Positions 9,305-18,797 are shown, counted from the first letter of the stretch. The stretch: 64,000 bases of DNA from Loigolactobacillus binensis (GCF_005405165.1 NZ_BJDN01000002.1:62001-126000); one strand, 5' to 3'. Translations and numbers: made by a program. Notes: generated by a model not told the origin, from the letters alone.

Positions 9305-10374
9305 GTAAACGTGCTCAAGGTTTCCTGTTTGCGATAACAAGTCTGTTATCGTTTATTTTGCTGAATGCACTCTTTTTTTCGTATTTTTACGCAGTCGATC
9401 AATCTGATTGGTTGATCACTTTGTTTACCGCCCAATTGATGTACCTGCCGATCTACGTTTATTTGATCGTTGGTTCTTTGCTGACCGGGGGCGTGATCAC
9501 CATGATCTGCTTTTTACTGGTGCGGCAACAAATGCGGCCAGTTGAATCAAAATTAGCGCTACTAGGTACTGGTCAGTATGAAGCTGATATTTTCAAAAAA
9601 CCGGCTTCAGAAACTACCTTTGATCTTGACGCCAGCGTGGAAAAACTACGGCAAAAAATGATCAGTTTGCAGCAAGAAATTCAAACTTACAGTGAACGCC
9701 CCCAACTAGTCGATGGCGCGAACAAGGAAGAAATTTTGACTCAGGAGCGGCACCGGCTGGCCCGTGAATTACATGATTCAGTGAGTCAACAGTTATTTGC
9801 GGCCATGATGATGCTGTCAGCGTTGAATGAGATCGCCGGTAATCCGGACAAAGCCGCCCAACTGAATAAACAATTAAAACTGGTGGAGACTATTATTAAT
9901 GAAGCGCAGTCCGAGATGCGTGCGTTGCTGTTACATTTGCGGCCGATCAGCTTAGAGGGTAAGTCGTTACGGCAAGGGATCATTCAATTGTTGAAAGAAT
10001 TAACGACTAAGATTCAGTTGAAAATCCAATGGGACATCAATGATGTGCAACTGACTAGCGGTGTGGAAGATAATTTATTCCGGATCGTGCAAGAGCTACT
10101 GTCAAATACATTACGCCATTCCCAAGCCAAGTCACTTGAAGTATACTTAAAACAAGTCGAACAAATGGTGGTGCTAAAAGTCGTTGACGATGGAGTTGGT
10201 TTTGATATGCAAAAAAGCAATCATGCCGGCAGCTACGGGCTAAATAATATTCGCGAACGAACGGCAAGTATCGGTGGTACCGCAAAAATTATTAGTTTTC
10301 CTAAGCAGGGCACTAGTGTTGAGATCCGGGTACCGTTAGTCCGCGCTGAAGAAACACTAAAAAACGGTCAATAA
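9301..10374 (+). CDS. liaS: Sensor histidine kinase LiaS/VraS
   Basis: 357 residues. Two membrane helices (about 8-30 and 45-75) flank a short outside loop, as expected for an intramembrane-sensing kinase. A HAMP-like linker leads to the HisKA_3 dimerisation box RHRLARELHDSVSQQLFA with phospho-accepting His158. The HATPase domain shows QELLSNTLRHSQA (N box), VVDDGVGFD (G1) and GSYGLNNIRER (G2). Together with LiaF and LiaR it forms the cell-envelope stress three-component system. GAGGTG precedes the ATG, which overlaps the liaF stop. Confidence 0.95.
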   Translation: MSKRAQGFLFAITSLLSFILLNALFFSYFYAVDQSDWLITLFTAQLMYLPIYVYLIVGSLLTGGVITMICFLLVRQQMRPVESKLALLGTGQYEADIFKKPASETTFDLDASVEKLRQKMISLQQEIQTYSERPQLVDGANKEEILTQERHRLARELHDSVSQQLFAAMMMLSALNEIAGNPDKAAQLNKQLKLVETIINEAQSEMRALLLHLRPISLEGKSLRQGIIQLLKELTTKIQLKIQWDINDVQLTSGVEDNLFRIVQELLSNTLRHSQAKSLEVYLKQVEQMVVLKVVDDGVGFDMQKSNHAGSYGLNNIRERTASIGGTAKIISFPKQGTSVEIRVPLVRAEETLKNGQ

Positions 10375-10427
10375 AAGGGTTCCAGTTTTTTGATAATTAA
10401 CTTGGCAAAAAGAGGAAGTGGATTACG

Positions 10428-11060
10428 TTGATAAAAGTGTTATTGGTGGATGATCATGAGATGGTGCGGATCGGTGTGGCCAGCTATTTAGCTGTTCAAG
10501 ATGATATTGAAGTGGTCGGTGAAGCCGAAAATGGTAAGGTTGGCTTTGAGAAAGCGTTGGAATTGCGGCCCGATGTGATCATGATGGATCTCGTCATGGA
10601 CGTGATGGATGGGATTGAAGCGACGCAAAAAATCATGACTGCTTGGCCAGAAGCCCGGATTTTGATCGTCACCAGTTTTATCGACGATGAAAAGGTTTAT
10701 CCAGCAATTGAAGCTGGCGCCAAAAGTTATATTTTAAAAACTTCGACGGCAGCAGAAATTGCCGATGCGATTCGAGCGACCAACAATGGCGAGTCTGTTT
10801 TGGAGCCTGAAGTGACTACCAAGATGATGCATCGCCTGACGCAACGACCTGAGCCCAATCTCTATGAGGATCTAACCAAACGGGAAACTGAAGTACTCAA
10901 ATTAATTGCCAAAGGTAAAAGTAATCAAGAAATAGCTGATGATTTATTTATCACCTTAAAAACGGTTAAAACCCACGTTTCTAATATTCTTTCTAAGTTA
11001 CAAGTGGAAGATCGCACCCAAGCTGCGATCTATGCCTTAAAGCATAAAATTGCGGATTAA
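10428..11060 (+). CDS. liaR: Response regulator LiaR/VraR (NarL family)
   Basis: 210 residues from a TTG start. The receiver domain shows the acidic pair DDH near the N-terminus, the phospho-accepting Asp54 in MMDLVMD, Thr/Ser of VTSF and Lys of ILKTS. The C-terminal LuxR-type helix-turn-helix (about 145-205) contains [40 protein letters not shown]. It is the output of LiaS. Its targets here are not known, but the neighbouring YfhO and PBP genes are plausible candidates (inference). It closes the operon at a strong terminator. Confidence 0.95.
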   Translation: MIKVLLVDDHEMVRIGVASYLAVQDDIEVVGEAENGKVGFEKALELRPDVIMMDLVMDVMDGIEATQKIMTAWPEARILIVTSFIDDEKVYPAIEAGAKSYILKTSTAAEIADAIRATNNGESVLEPEVTTKMMHRLTQRPEPNLYEDLTKRETEVLKLIAKGKSNQEIADDLFITLKTVKTHVSNILSKLQVEDRTQAAIYALKHKIAD

Positions 11061-11110
11061 AAAAGTTCGGCTGATGATCAATGCATTTTGATCAGTAGCC
11101 GAACTTTTTT
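11059..11110. terminator. Bidirectional terminator between liaR and the yfhO-like gene
   Basis: A long stem (AAAAAAGTTCGGCT pairing with AGCCGAACTTTTTT, plus TGATCA arms inside) serves the convergent genes on both strands. Confidence 0.92.
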
Positions 11111-11119
11111 GGTTGCAGA

Positions 11120-13777
11120 TTAAAATAAATGGGTGCGTGCTTTACGGCGCCGGTGTCGGTAGTAGGCGTAGCCAAGATCAATGCCCAACGTGCTGGCGGT
11201 GATCAGTATGCCAAGATTGAGGTAAGGTGGCCAGTAACGTAGCGTCACGGTATGGCTTCCTTTATTTAAAGGGATGGCAATAAAGGTGTCTAGCGCAGTT
11301 TTTATTTTAACGGTTTTACCGTCGACGGTTGCACGCCAGCCGTCTGTTGCGGGAATCGTAGTCATCATTACTTGTTTGGCCTTAGCAATAGTAATATGCC
11401 CACTGAGATTAATATTTTGATTCTTAGTTAGTTTCCATGGTGAAGCCTGCAACTGGCGAATACCGGCACTAAAGGCCGCTGTATGGAAATGATTAAGTTG
11501 AAAATTCTGGAGCCAAACTTCATTTTGGTTCAAAGTGATCGTTAGCTTAAGCGGTTTATTTTTTTGTGCCGCGGCCAAGTCGACGATCACGGTGTCGCGG
11601 AATGTATCGTATTGTTGCAGGGCCTTACCGTTAACGCTAAAGCTGACAGCCTTACTATTCAGATTTGAACCAATACTTAAATAATAGGGATCGTTAGTTG
11701 GTGGTGTAAACGTGTAAGTAATGGTTGCCGGCTTATTCTTTTTGATTTTGCGGTAAGTCTGTGTCAGTGGCGCCTTGCGTTGCTTAACGTTACTGTACGT
11801 GACGGTATTAAACAGTTCTGGTGTAAAAAGGGCTGTGTAATTAGTCGTACCTACAAGCGCATTGAACACATTGGACTGGTAAACTGTGGGATAACTGGTG
11901 TTGGTGTTGGCCTTCAGTATTTTAGCAGATGCCGCAAAACCAAGATTCAGCGCGTACGGATTTTTGTAGATCTTGATTTGTTTTGTTTGTTTAGTTTGGT
12001 TGTAATAACTGAGATCAGGTTTATCGGTTAGCGGGGGCAATAACGGATTGTTATTGCGGCTTGGCGATTCGATCCAGCTGGAGTTACGCGCTAAGTAATA
12101 TTTCATGCCTAGAAAGGCATCGCTAAACAACGTTCCGTTGGCATAGGCAATGAAACCATCACCGGCCGGCTGCCCGATTGCACCCATAAAGTTAGGGATC
12201 CGCGATTCAAAGGTGGAACTGAAATGGGAAGCACTATTATAGCCGGCTTCCATGGAATCATTTTTGGTGCGCATAAATGTTTTTTCTAAGCGGTAAAAAT
12301 CAGTGTTGCGAGTTCCTTGCTTCACCTTATTGACGGCCTTAACTAAATCGGCTGTGTAGTCAGCATAATCGGCCTGATTCACATAACTGATTTGATTCAG
12401 GCTTAGAATTGCGTTGGCGCCCATTTCCACCACCACCAAGGCCAAGATGGTAAAGGGTAGTAGCGGTGAGGGCGTTGCCTTAAAGGCCAATAAAACAAGC
12501 GCTAAACCAGTAAAAAGCAGACTTAGTTTGACTGCGGTTTGATTGAGGTAATTAAAAGATTTCAAGTTAGTCCAAACGTAATAAAAACTGGCGGCAAACA
12601 GGCCAACTAAAACGATCCCGGCGGGCAGTTGCAAGCGGGGCAAATGTTGTAGGCTAATGGCGGCGAGCCACACAAACCAGAAGCAAACCACAAAGGAAAA
12701 GCGGTAAGGGTACCAAATTGGAAACTGCATAGCGTGCCACAAAAGATCTAATGGCTCGAAACACAAGGATAACAGTAAAATGGCGGTGACTATGGCCGCA
12801 GCGATCCGTTCCCGCCAGCGCAAACTTTTCAAACCAAAGTACAATAAAAAGCCGCTTAAAACGATGGAGCCAACAAAAATATTGGGGAAGCCGGTTGGCA
12901 TTTGATCGAAATTAAAGGCACCAACGATCAATTTAGATAGCATTTTTAACGGGGCATATTCAAACTTCCAATGAACCGTAGTCACAGTGTATTGCGCTTT
13001 ACTTTGGGTCAATGAATAGAAAGTTGGCAGTAGCACAATGGCTGCTGCGGCCACGCCTAGCAGCGAGCCTAGCACAAATTTACCGAAGACCTGGGCAGTT
13101 TGACGCCAACTAGTAAAGTGTCGGGCCAGCGCCCATAAAATATATAGCGCTAAGAATAAACAGATCATGTAACTCATATAGTAGTTAATGATCAAGGCCG
13201 CCGCTAGAATTAGGCTATAGCGTAAGTAGCTAGCACCAGTAAAGAGACGTTCCACGGCTAAAACAATCAGCGGGAGTAAAACGACAGCATCTAACCAGAT
13301 CAAATTCAGTTGATTGGCGACCATCCAACCCATTAACGCGTAGCTGGTGGCCAAAGCCGGGATATAGAGTCCCTTAGCGGTAGCCGTTTTTTTTAATAGC
13401 CAACCGAAACTTAAGCCGGCACAGCCGTATTTCATCAAGGTGATCAGCATGATTCCAGCAGTCAGCCATTTACCTGGGGTTAACAATAAGATCAAATTAA
13501 AGGGACTGAATAGATAGTAAGCCCAAACACCGAACATATCGCCGCCGATGGCCTTGCTAAAAGAATACAGGATCTGACTCGGATGATGCAGTAAGGTATC
13601 ACGATAAAACGCAAAAAAATCAATGTATTGTTGGCCTAGATCCACGGTCAGCAAGCTACTGTGACCAAACGGAAACATTTGGCGGGCCGCAAAGTAGCCG
13701 CCCATTAATAAAAATGGCAGCCAAAAACTGAGTAGCAGTGGATAGTGTCGTTTGGTAAAACTTATCAGTCGTGTCAA
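11120..13777 (-). CDS. YfhO-family multi-pass membrane protein
   Basis: 885 residues from the TTG at 13777, selected because GAGGTGG lies about 8 nt upstream; an in-frame ATG at 13840 has no clear site. About a dozen membrane helices fill the first 470 residues, with FPFGHSSLLTVDLGQQYIDFFAFYR near the N-terminus, typical of the YfhO family. A large outside region follows (about 480-850), then a last helix and a basic tail. YfhO proteins resemble GT-C glycosyltransferases. In Gram-positives they glycosylate lipoteichoic or other envelope polymers, or are needed for growth under stress. The exact substrate cannot be read here. Confidence 0.88.
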   Translation of the reverse strand: MTRLISFTKRHYPLLLSFWLPFLLMGGYFAARQMFPFGHSSLLTVDLGQQYIDFFAFYRDTLLHHPSQILYSFSKAIGGDMFGVWAYYLFSPFNLILLLTPGKWLTAGIMLITLMKYGCAGLSFGWLLKKTATAKGLYIPALATSYALMGWMVANQLNLIWLDAVVLLPLIVLAVERLFTGASYLRYSLILAAALIINYYMSYMICLFLALYILWALARHFTSWRQTAQVFGKFVLGSLLGVAAAAIVLLPTFYSLTQSKAQYTVTTVHWKFEYAPLKMLSKLIVGAFNFDQMPTGFPNIFVGSIVLSGFLLYFGLKSLRWRERIAAAIVTAILLLSLCFEPLDLLWHAMQFPIWYPYRFSFVVCFWFVWLAAISLQHLPRLQLPAGIVLVGLFAASFYYVWTNLKSFNYLNQTAVKLSLLFTGLALVLLAFKATPSPLLPFTILALVVVEMGANAILSLNQISYVNQADYADYTADLVKAVNKVKQGTRNTDFYRLEKTFMRTKNDSMEAGYNSASHFSSTFESRIPNFMGAIGQPAGDGFIAYANGTLFSDAFLGMKYYLARNSSWIESPSRNNNPLLPPLTDKPDLSYYNQTKQTKQIKIYKNPYALNLGFAASAKILKANTNTSYPTVYQSNVFNALVGTTNYTALFTPELFNTVTYSNVKQRKAPLTQTYRKIKKNKPATITYTFTPPTNDPYYLSIGSNLNSKAVSFSVNGKALQQYDTFRDTVIVDLAAAQKNKPLKLTITLNQNEVWLQNFQLNHFHTAAFSAGIRQLQASPWKLTKNQNINLSGHITIAKAKQVMMTTIPATDGWRATVDGKTVKIKTALDTFIAIPLNKGSHTVTLRYWPPYLNLGILITASTLGIDLGYAYYRHRRRKARTHLF

Positions 13778-14128
13778 TCTTTCCACCTCAACATTTTCTT
13801 CTATGCTTAAAAGCATAAGTGAACCAGCGGTCAGCTGCAAGTTTTTTCGCCGTTTCTTAAGTTAGGTTTAGAAAATAGACTGCCGATAATTAAGTTAATC
13901 TTAGGTTTTGTGCGCTTTAAAATCATTTGGCGATATGCTAGTATTAATAAGAGTTGCGCAAGGTCACGGGACGTGAAATAATAGCGGTGACCTGTTGATA
14001 AGCAGATAAGTTAAGTTAAAAGTAATTGCTATTTTAATCGTTTGAAAGTAGCGCTGGGTTTCAACGTAACGCTTTTTATTGTGAGTTGAACCGGTGACCT
14101 TAATTGTGAAGTAGAGGAGAAATCGGTA
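13778..14128 (+). other. Intergenic region with promoter and structured leader of the PBP gene
   Basis: The first part belongs to the 5' region of the minus-strand yfhO-like gene. The rest holds the PBP promoter (13916-13944) and a leader of about 177 nt with two hairpins: AGGTCAC pairing with GTGACCT (13961-13993), and one pairing CG-TTTGAAA with TTTCAACG (14039-14065) followed by CGCTTTTTATT. A second copy of GTGACCT at 14094-14100 could pair with the same left arm. No gene is seen. Confidence 0.5.
13916..13944 (+). promoter_or_regulatory. Promoter of the class B PBP gene
   Basis: TTTAAA (13916-13921), 17-bp spacer, TAGTAT (13939-13944) with TGC at the extended -10 position. Confidence 0.55.
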
Positions 14129-16294
14129 GTGAAATTTTTGCGAAAAAAATCTAATCGACCAGCTAAAAATCAGTCGAGTATTCCTTTTCGACTGAATTTT
14201 TTGTTATTCATCGTTTTTATCTTATTTGCGGCTTTGATCGCTCAATTAGGTTATTTGCAGATTCTATACGGTTCTAAATTTGAAGCTGAAGTTGAGAAAA
14301 CCGATAAAACAACGGTGAGCAGCACAGTTCCGCGGGGCATGATCTATGATTCGAATGGTCGGGTAATGGTCGGCAATAAAGCAAATAACGCGATCAGTTA
14401 CACCAAGGACGCCAACGTTTTGTCTACGGATATTTATAAAATCGCCAATCGTTTGGCGGGTTATATCAGCGTTGATGTTAATCAGCTAACTCACCGGGAT
14501 AAGGTTGATTTTTATTTGGCCAACGCCCAGAATTTGAAGCGGGTGTACAATAGCTTACCGCACAGCCAAAAAGTTGATGCCAACGGCGATTCAGTTGGTG
14601 AAAAGGTACTTTATAAGCGGGAAATGGCTGCCGTTAAGGCCAGTGATCTGAAATTTACTAAAAAGCAACGGCAGGCTGCCCAGATCTTCAAGACGATGAG
14701 TGGTGCGTATCAATTATCGACCGTTTATGTTAAGAATAGTGGTGTGAGTGAAGCCGAAGTTGCTAAGGTCAGTGAGCATTTAACGGAATTACCGGGTGTT
14801 AATATTGCGTCAGACTGGGAACGTTCTTATCCAAATGGCGATTCCATGCGCAGTATTTTTGGGAGTGTTTCTTCCGAAAAATCCGGGCTGCCAAGTGATA
14901 AGTTAGATGAATATCTGACCCAAGGTTATTCGCGTAATGACCGGGTCGGCACTAGTTATTTGGAAGAGCAGTATGAAGACGTGCTGAAGGGCACCAAGGC
15001 CAAGACCCAAGTGACCATGAATGCAAGTAATAAAGTGACCAGCAGTAAGAAACTTTATTCTGGTAAACAAGGGGGTAACTTAGTTTTAACGATCAACTCC
15101 AAGTACCAAAAGCAAGTTGAAGCCACATTAAAGAGCGTGTTCAGTTCTGCTAAGTCAGCAGGGATGACCCAGTATTCAAATGGTGCTTACGCCGTGGCCA
15201 TGAATCCGAAAACCGGGGCCGTTTTAGCAATGGCTGGCTTAGGCTATAATCCAAAAACTGGTAAAACTTCTGATGATGCACTAGGCGTGATCAACCAAAC
15301 TTTCACCATGGGCTCGGTTGTCAAAGGGGCAACGGTGCTTGGTGGAATGATGGATGGTGTGATCACACCAACTAATAATACGTTATCGGATACGCCGTTA
15401 TATTTCTCTGGTGGTTTAGTTAAAAAGGCGGTTTATTCGGCCGGTACGTATACATCGTTAGATGCGCAACAGGCTTTGGAAGTGTCGTCAAATATTTATA
15501 TGATGCGTTTGGCCATGAAAGAAGGCAACGCGAAATATGAGGCAAATCAGTATTTTAGTGTGAATAAGTCGATTTTTGCCAAGGAACGGGGATACTTCAA
15601 TCAATTCGGTCTTGGGGTAAAAACCGGGATCGACTTACCTGGTGAAGTGTCTGGTTATACGGGCCCAACAACCGATGTGGTTAAGTCGCTTGATTTAGCC
15701 TACGGGAATTTCGATCAGTATACCGTTATGCAATTAGGTCAATATGTATCCACGATCGCTAACAATGGGTACCGAATGAAGCCTTACTTGGTGCAATCAA
15801 TTCGCAGCACTAATAGTAAGGATGGTAGCTTGGGCAGTACAGAATCGACCACAACGCCAACCGTTTTGAATAAAATCGGGGCCACGCAGGCGGAGATCAA
15901 CGTGGTTAAAGAAGGTTTTTATAACGTGACTCATGGTAGCATGGCTTGGGGGACTGCCCATAGTTTGAAGAACTTTACGCCAGCTATTGCCGGTAAAACC
16001 GGGACCGCGCAAACCTTCTATTATGATTCGTCGAATCCTAATAATGCTAATCCGCCAGAAACTTTGACTTCTAGCTTTGTTGGTTATGCGCCGGCAAGTA
16101 ATCCAACGATCGCAGTGGCAGTCGTTTTCCCTAATATTTCGACTAACGCTGACAGTTCGCATTATAATACGCAGGTCGCCCAAGAAATGTTCAGTAATTA
16201 TTTCAAGGACAATGGCGTGAAGACGTCTAGCGGTACTAGCACGACAACAACTTCAACCACAACCACGTCAACATCGACAAGTACAACGAATTAG
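14129..16294 (+). CDS. pbp2b: Class B penicillin-binding protein (PBP2B-type transpeptidase)
   Basis: 721 residues from a GTG start with GAGGAG upstream. A cytoplasmic basic tail and one membrane helix (about 24-48) are followed by the PBP dimer domain (about 60-290) and a transpeptidase domain. Catalytic motifs are Ser396 in GSVVK, SSN at 453-455 and KTGTAQ at about 623. The C-terminus ends in a Ser/Thr tract of about 20 residues. Class B PBPs crosslink peptidoglycan during elongation or division. PBP2B of lactic acid bacteria is the closest match in layout. It has its own promoter and an unusually long structured leader. Confidence 0.93.
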   Translation: MKFLRKKSNRPAKNQSSIPFRLNFLLFIVFILFAALIAQLGYLQILYGSKFEAEVEKTDKTTVSSTVPRGMIYDSNGRVMVGNKANNAISYTKDANVLSTDIYKIANRLAGYISVDVNQLTHRDKVDFYLANAQNLKRVYNSLPHSQKVDANGDSVGEKVLYKREMAAVKASDLKFTKKQRQAAQIFKTMSGAYQLSTVYVKNSGVSEAEVAKVSEHLTELPGVNIASDWERSYPNGDSMRSIFGSVSSEKSGLPSDKLDEYLTQGYSRNDRVGTSYLEEQYEDVLKGTKAKTQVTMNASNKVTSSKKLYSGKQGGNLVLTINSKYQKQVEATLKSVFSSAKSAGMTQYSNGAYAVAMNPKTGAVLAMAGLGYNPKTGKTSDDALGVINQTFTMGSVVKGATVLGGMMDGVITPTNNTLSDTPLYFSGGLVKKAVYSAGTYTSLDAQQALEVSSNIYMMRLAMKEGNAKYEANQYFSVNKSIFAKERGYFNQFGLGVKTGIDLPGEVSGYTGPTTDVVKSLDLAYGNFDQYTVMQLGQYVSTIANNGYRMKPYLVQSIRSTNSKDGSLGSTESTTTPTVLNKIGATQAEINVVKEGFYNVTHGSMAWGTAHSLKNFTPAIAGKTGTAQTFYYDSSNPNNANPPETLTSSFVGYAPASNPTIAVAVVFPNISTNADSSHYNTQVAQEMFSNYFKDNGVKTSSGTSTTTTSTTTTSTSTSTTN

Positions 16295-16300
16295 TCATAA

Positions 16301-16342
16301 AATAAAGTCGCAACCGGTTTAAAACTTGGTTGCGGCTTTATT
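16301..16342 (+). terminator. Terminator after the PBP gene
   Basis: AATAAAGTCGCAACC pairs with GGTTGCGGCTTTATT around a 12-nt loop. Confidence 0.9.
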
Positions 16343-16381
16343 AATTGGAGCAGACTTAATTAAATCAATAGGAGTTTATTC

Positions 16382-17368
16382 ATGCAAATTAATCAAGCAA
16401 TTTTACACATTGTTGATCCGGCCACGGCGACTGCTTATTACTCAGAACAAATCTTAGATTTAAGTGAAGCTGGAGTTGGACAATATATCGAACAGCTATG
16501 TACTCGTTTTTTACGCCGGGATAATCAAAATGGTACCTTACCAGTGGAAAACCCTGTACGGCAATTATGTCAATCTACAACTGATTTTATTGTTGGCAGT
16601 CAGCAGCTGGCGCATCGTTTCTTTGATTTCACGTTACCGCATAGCGAGATTGTCAGTGGCGATTTATTGATCGCACAATTAACGGTTGATGAGCACGATT
16701 ACTGGGCGATTTTGAAGCTTAATCAACGTCAGAATTTTATTCACTATTTGAATTATGCTGACCAGGCGGTGGCCAATCAAATCGTTTTAAATCAGGCCGT
16801 GTTGCCGGCAAGCGGGCAGACGATCACCGAAGGAGTAATGATCGCCGCGGAAAGCGGTCAGTATTTTCTGGCGGATAAGGCCTATGCGATTGACGGCGAA
16901 AAACGGTCGTACGTGGCCAGTGATTTTCTGCAGGTCGCTGCGGCGCCGACATTGACCACAAGCGTTAAGCAAGTCCGGCAGGCGGTGGCAACCGTGGCCG
17001 AAAAATATAATCAAGATCCTGTGACCACGACTGCTGATCTTAAGCAGGCGGTTTACGAAAGCTTAAGCGAAAATAATACGCTAGACATTGATTATGTGAG
17101 TGACCAAGTTTTCAAAGCAAATCCGGCGGCGCAGCAGGAGTTTGATCAGCAGGTCGCCCAAGCACAGGTTCCGCGACGTAAAGCAGATCTGACGCATAAG
17201 TTTGAAACTAAGGTCAGTAAGCAAAAATTCAAATTAGATAACGGTATCGAGTTGATCGTCCCGGTTGATATTTATCAAAATTCTGATTTGATCGAATTTG
17301 TGAATAATCCGGATGGTACGATCTCTGTTTTGCTGAAAAATATTAACACGATCCAGAATAAATTTTGA
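16382..17368 (+). CDS. Nucleoid-associated protein, NdpA/YejK (37-kDa) family
   Basis: 328 residues; AGGAG lies 8 nt upstream of the ATG. The N-terminus (INQAILHIVDPATATAYYSEQILDLSEAGVGQYIEQLCTRF) and the central stretch reading GDLLIAQLTVDEHDYWAILKLN match the nucleoid-associated NA37 family. Members bind DNA in the cytoplasm, and their precise role is poorly defined. The C-terminal part ends in a beta-rich segment (about 275-328). It is monocistronic between terminators and convergent with the L,D-transpeptidase gene. A more specific function cannot be supported. Confidence 0.82.
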   Translation: MQINQAILHIVDPATATAYYSEQILDLSEAGVGQYIEQLCTRFLRRDNQNGTLPVENPVRQLCQSTTDFIVGSQQLAHRFFDFTLPHSEIVSGDLLIAQLTVDEHDYWAILKLNQRQNFIHYLNYADQAVANQIVLNQAVLPASGQTITEGVMIAAESGQYFLADKAYAIDGEKRSYVASDFLQVAAAPTLTTSVKQVRQAVATVAEKYNQDPVTTTADLKQAVYESLSENNTLDIDYVSDQVFKANPAAQQEFDQQVAQAQVPRRKADLTHKFETKVSKQKFKLDNGIELIVPVDIYQNSDLIEFVNNPDGTISVLLKNINTIQNKF

Positions 17369-17393
17369 ACATGCACCATTTACAGCGTTAAAA

Positions 17394-17436
17394 AAGCGCC
17401 GTTGAAAGTAGGTTTCGTTACTTTCAACGGCGCTTT
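17394..17436. terminator. Bidirectional terminator between the NA37-like and ldt genes
   Basis: An 18-bp stem (AAAGCGCCGTTGAAAGTA pairing with TACTTTCAACGGCGCTTT) with A-rich and T-rich flanks. Confidence 0.93.
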
Positions 17437-17452
17437 AATTGTTTTTGTGTGG

Positions 17453-18094
17453 TTAAGATGCACGAATGACAACTTTAGTACCAAAGGGAATGTAGGTGTT
17501 GATCCATTTGGCATCCGCAATGGTTAAGCGCACACAACCATGGGAAGCCTTATGACCAAGCTTTTCGGCCTCAGCAACGTTATAGTTACCGCTGGCATCG
17601 GTGGGCACACTATGGAAAAGGTAGACACCATGGCCGGACCAAGATGTCCAATAGTTGGCTCCTTCGTTTAGTTTGTGATTAAAAAAGTGATCACCACGTT
17701 CAGCTTGAATACTGTACGTGCCGTTAGGAGTTGTATTATCCATCCCAGTTGAAGCATACATTGTGTAAAGAACTTGATTGCCATCCTTTACGTAGACCCG
17801 CTGTTTGCCTTGAGAAACGTCTAACCAGACATGCGGATGTTGCTTAAGATCTGGGTAAGCCTTTTTTTCAGAAGGCGCACGCCAATCAATGGTTTGCTTT
17901 TGTGTTTTGGTTGTAGGCGTCGCCGAAGATGAGGTTTTGGTCGAGCTGGCTACTTTAGATGAACTAGCTGTTGTTGTCGTTTGTGGCGCCATTGTTTGTT
18001 TGGCATTAACGATATGGCGATAACCGAGGCCTAATAAAATAACCGCCAAAATGACGATGATCGCTAACTGTTGCATCTTGATGAATCGCTTCAT
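17453..18094 (-). CDS. L,D-transpeptidase (YkuD / ErfK-YbiS-YcfS family), membrane anchored
   Basis: 213 residues. A membrane anchor (about 8-26) is followed by a Ser/Thr-rich linker (about 35-65) and the YkuD domain (about 85-213). The catalytic motif is SHGCVRL with Cys186 and His184; an upstream His lies in HGVYLFHS. Such enzymes form 3-3 crosslinks in peptidoglycan or attach proteins to it outside the cell, and resist most beta-lactams. In lactobacilli, where the stem peptide often ends in D-Lac, their natural substrate is less clear. GGAG precedes the ATG. Confidence 0.92.
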   Translation of the reverse strand: MKRFIKMQQLAIIVILAVILLGLGYRHIVNAKQTMAPQTTTTASSSKVASSTKTSSSATPTTKTQKQTIDWRAPSEKKAYPDLKQHPHVWLDVSQGKQRVYVKDGNQVLYTMYASTGMDNTTPNGTYSIQAERGDHFFNHKLNEGANYWTSWSGHGVYLFHSVPTDASGNYNVAEAEKLGHKASHGCVRLTIADAKWINTYIPFGTKVVIRAS

Positions 18095-18348
18095 GAATTT
18101 ATCGCTCCAATAACAAAGGTTCTAACTTAAGAACTATCATACCTGACTCTAATAGTGAACGCAAAGAAGCTGCGTAAAATTAATATTTCAATTTGATTGC
18201 AAAAATAATGCGTATCGTCAAAAAATTCTGCTGTTATGTCATAAAGGGTTAGTACGCGCTTACCAACTAACCGCAGTGAACGCTTTAGCCACCTTGATGC
18301 TAAAGCAATTGGCAGACAACGCAATTAAAATAATTGTGCGCTCGTTGC

Positions 18349-18672
18349 TCAAGCAGTACCAAAACCATCTAATAAAATAACCCCGGCCACGATCAAAACT
18401 AAGCCAATAATGCCGATCGCATTTAAAGGTTCATGCCAGAGATAAATCGAAATAACTGTGGTTAAGATCAACCCCAAACCCGCCCAGCTGGCATAGGCCA
18501 AATTCAGGGGCACCGTTTTGATCGATAAGGATAGAAAATAAAAACAAAAACCGTAGGCGATCAATGTACCTACCGTCGGTAACAGGTGACTAAAGCCAGC
18601 GGAAACTTTAAGTAAATTAGTTCCGATCAATTCACCAATAATTGCGATCCCCAAATAAACATAACCCAACAT
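18349..18672 (-). CDS. Small multidrug resistance (SMR) family transporter
   Basis: 107 residues with four membrane helices, the usual SMR length. Glu14 (AIIGELIGT) is the conserved substrate/proton-binding residue, and YASWAGLG (about 60-67) is the conserved Trp-containing loop of helix 3. SMR proteins work as antiparallel dimers exporting quaternary ammonium, guanidinium or similar cations by proton exchange. The substrate cannot be told from the sequence. SMR genes often occur as heteromeric pairs, but only one is present here. AGAAGG precedes the ATG. Confidence 0.93.
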   Translation of the reverse strand: MLGYVYLGIAIIGELIGTNLLKVSAGFSHLLPTVGTLIAYGFCFYFLSLSIKTVPLNLAYASWAGLGLILTTVISIYLWHEPLNAIGIIGLVLIVAGVILLDGFGTA

Positions 18673-18791
18673 GGTGCATGCCTTCTCTCTACATCGATCT
18701 TAAAACACTTTGATTGAAGGTACAACCACAAACGGTTATTTTTCACTGATCAGTGACCAACAAGTTAATGGCGTTTAACGCAAAATTCTGG

Positions 18792-18797
18792 TAGAAT
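18792..18797 (+). promoter_or_regulatory. Putative extended -10 promoter of rpmG
   Basis: TGG-TAGAAT (18789-18797) resembles an extended -10; the -35 region is weak. It would give a leader of about 150 nt containing the hairpins described at 18833-18888. Confidence 0.4.

Noticed and set aside
11780-12031. 83-residue plus-strand frame inside the yfhO-like gene
   Set aside because: A shadow of the minus-strand gene with no ribosome binding site.
13951-14128. T-box riboswitch upstream of the PBP gene
   Set aside because: No AGGGTGGNACCGCG-like sequence is present; the only T-box in the window is before pheS.
18127-18324. 65-residue minus-strand open frame between ldt and the SMR gene
   Set aside because: No ribosome binding site, no family resemblance, and low-complexity AT-rich composition. 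Treated as non-coding.
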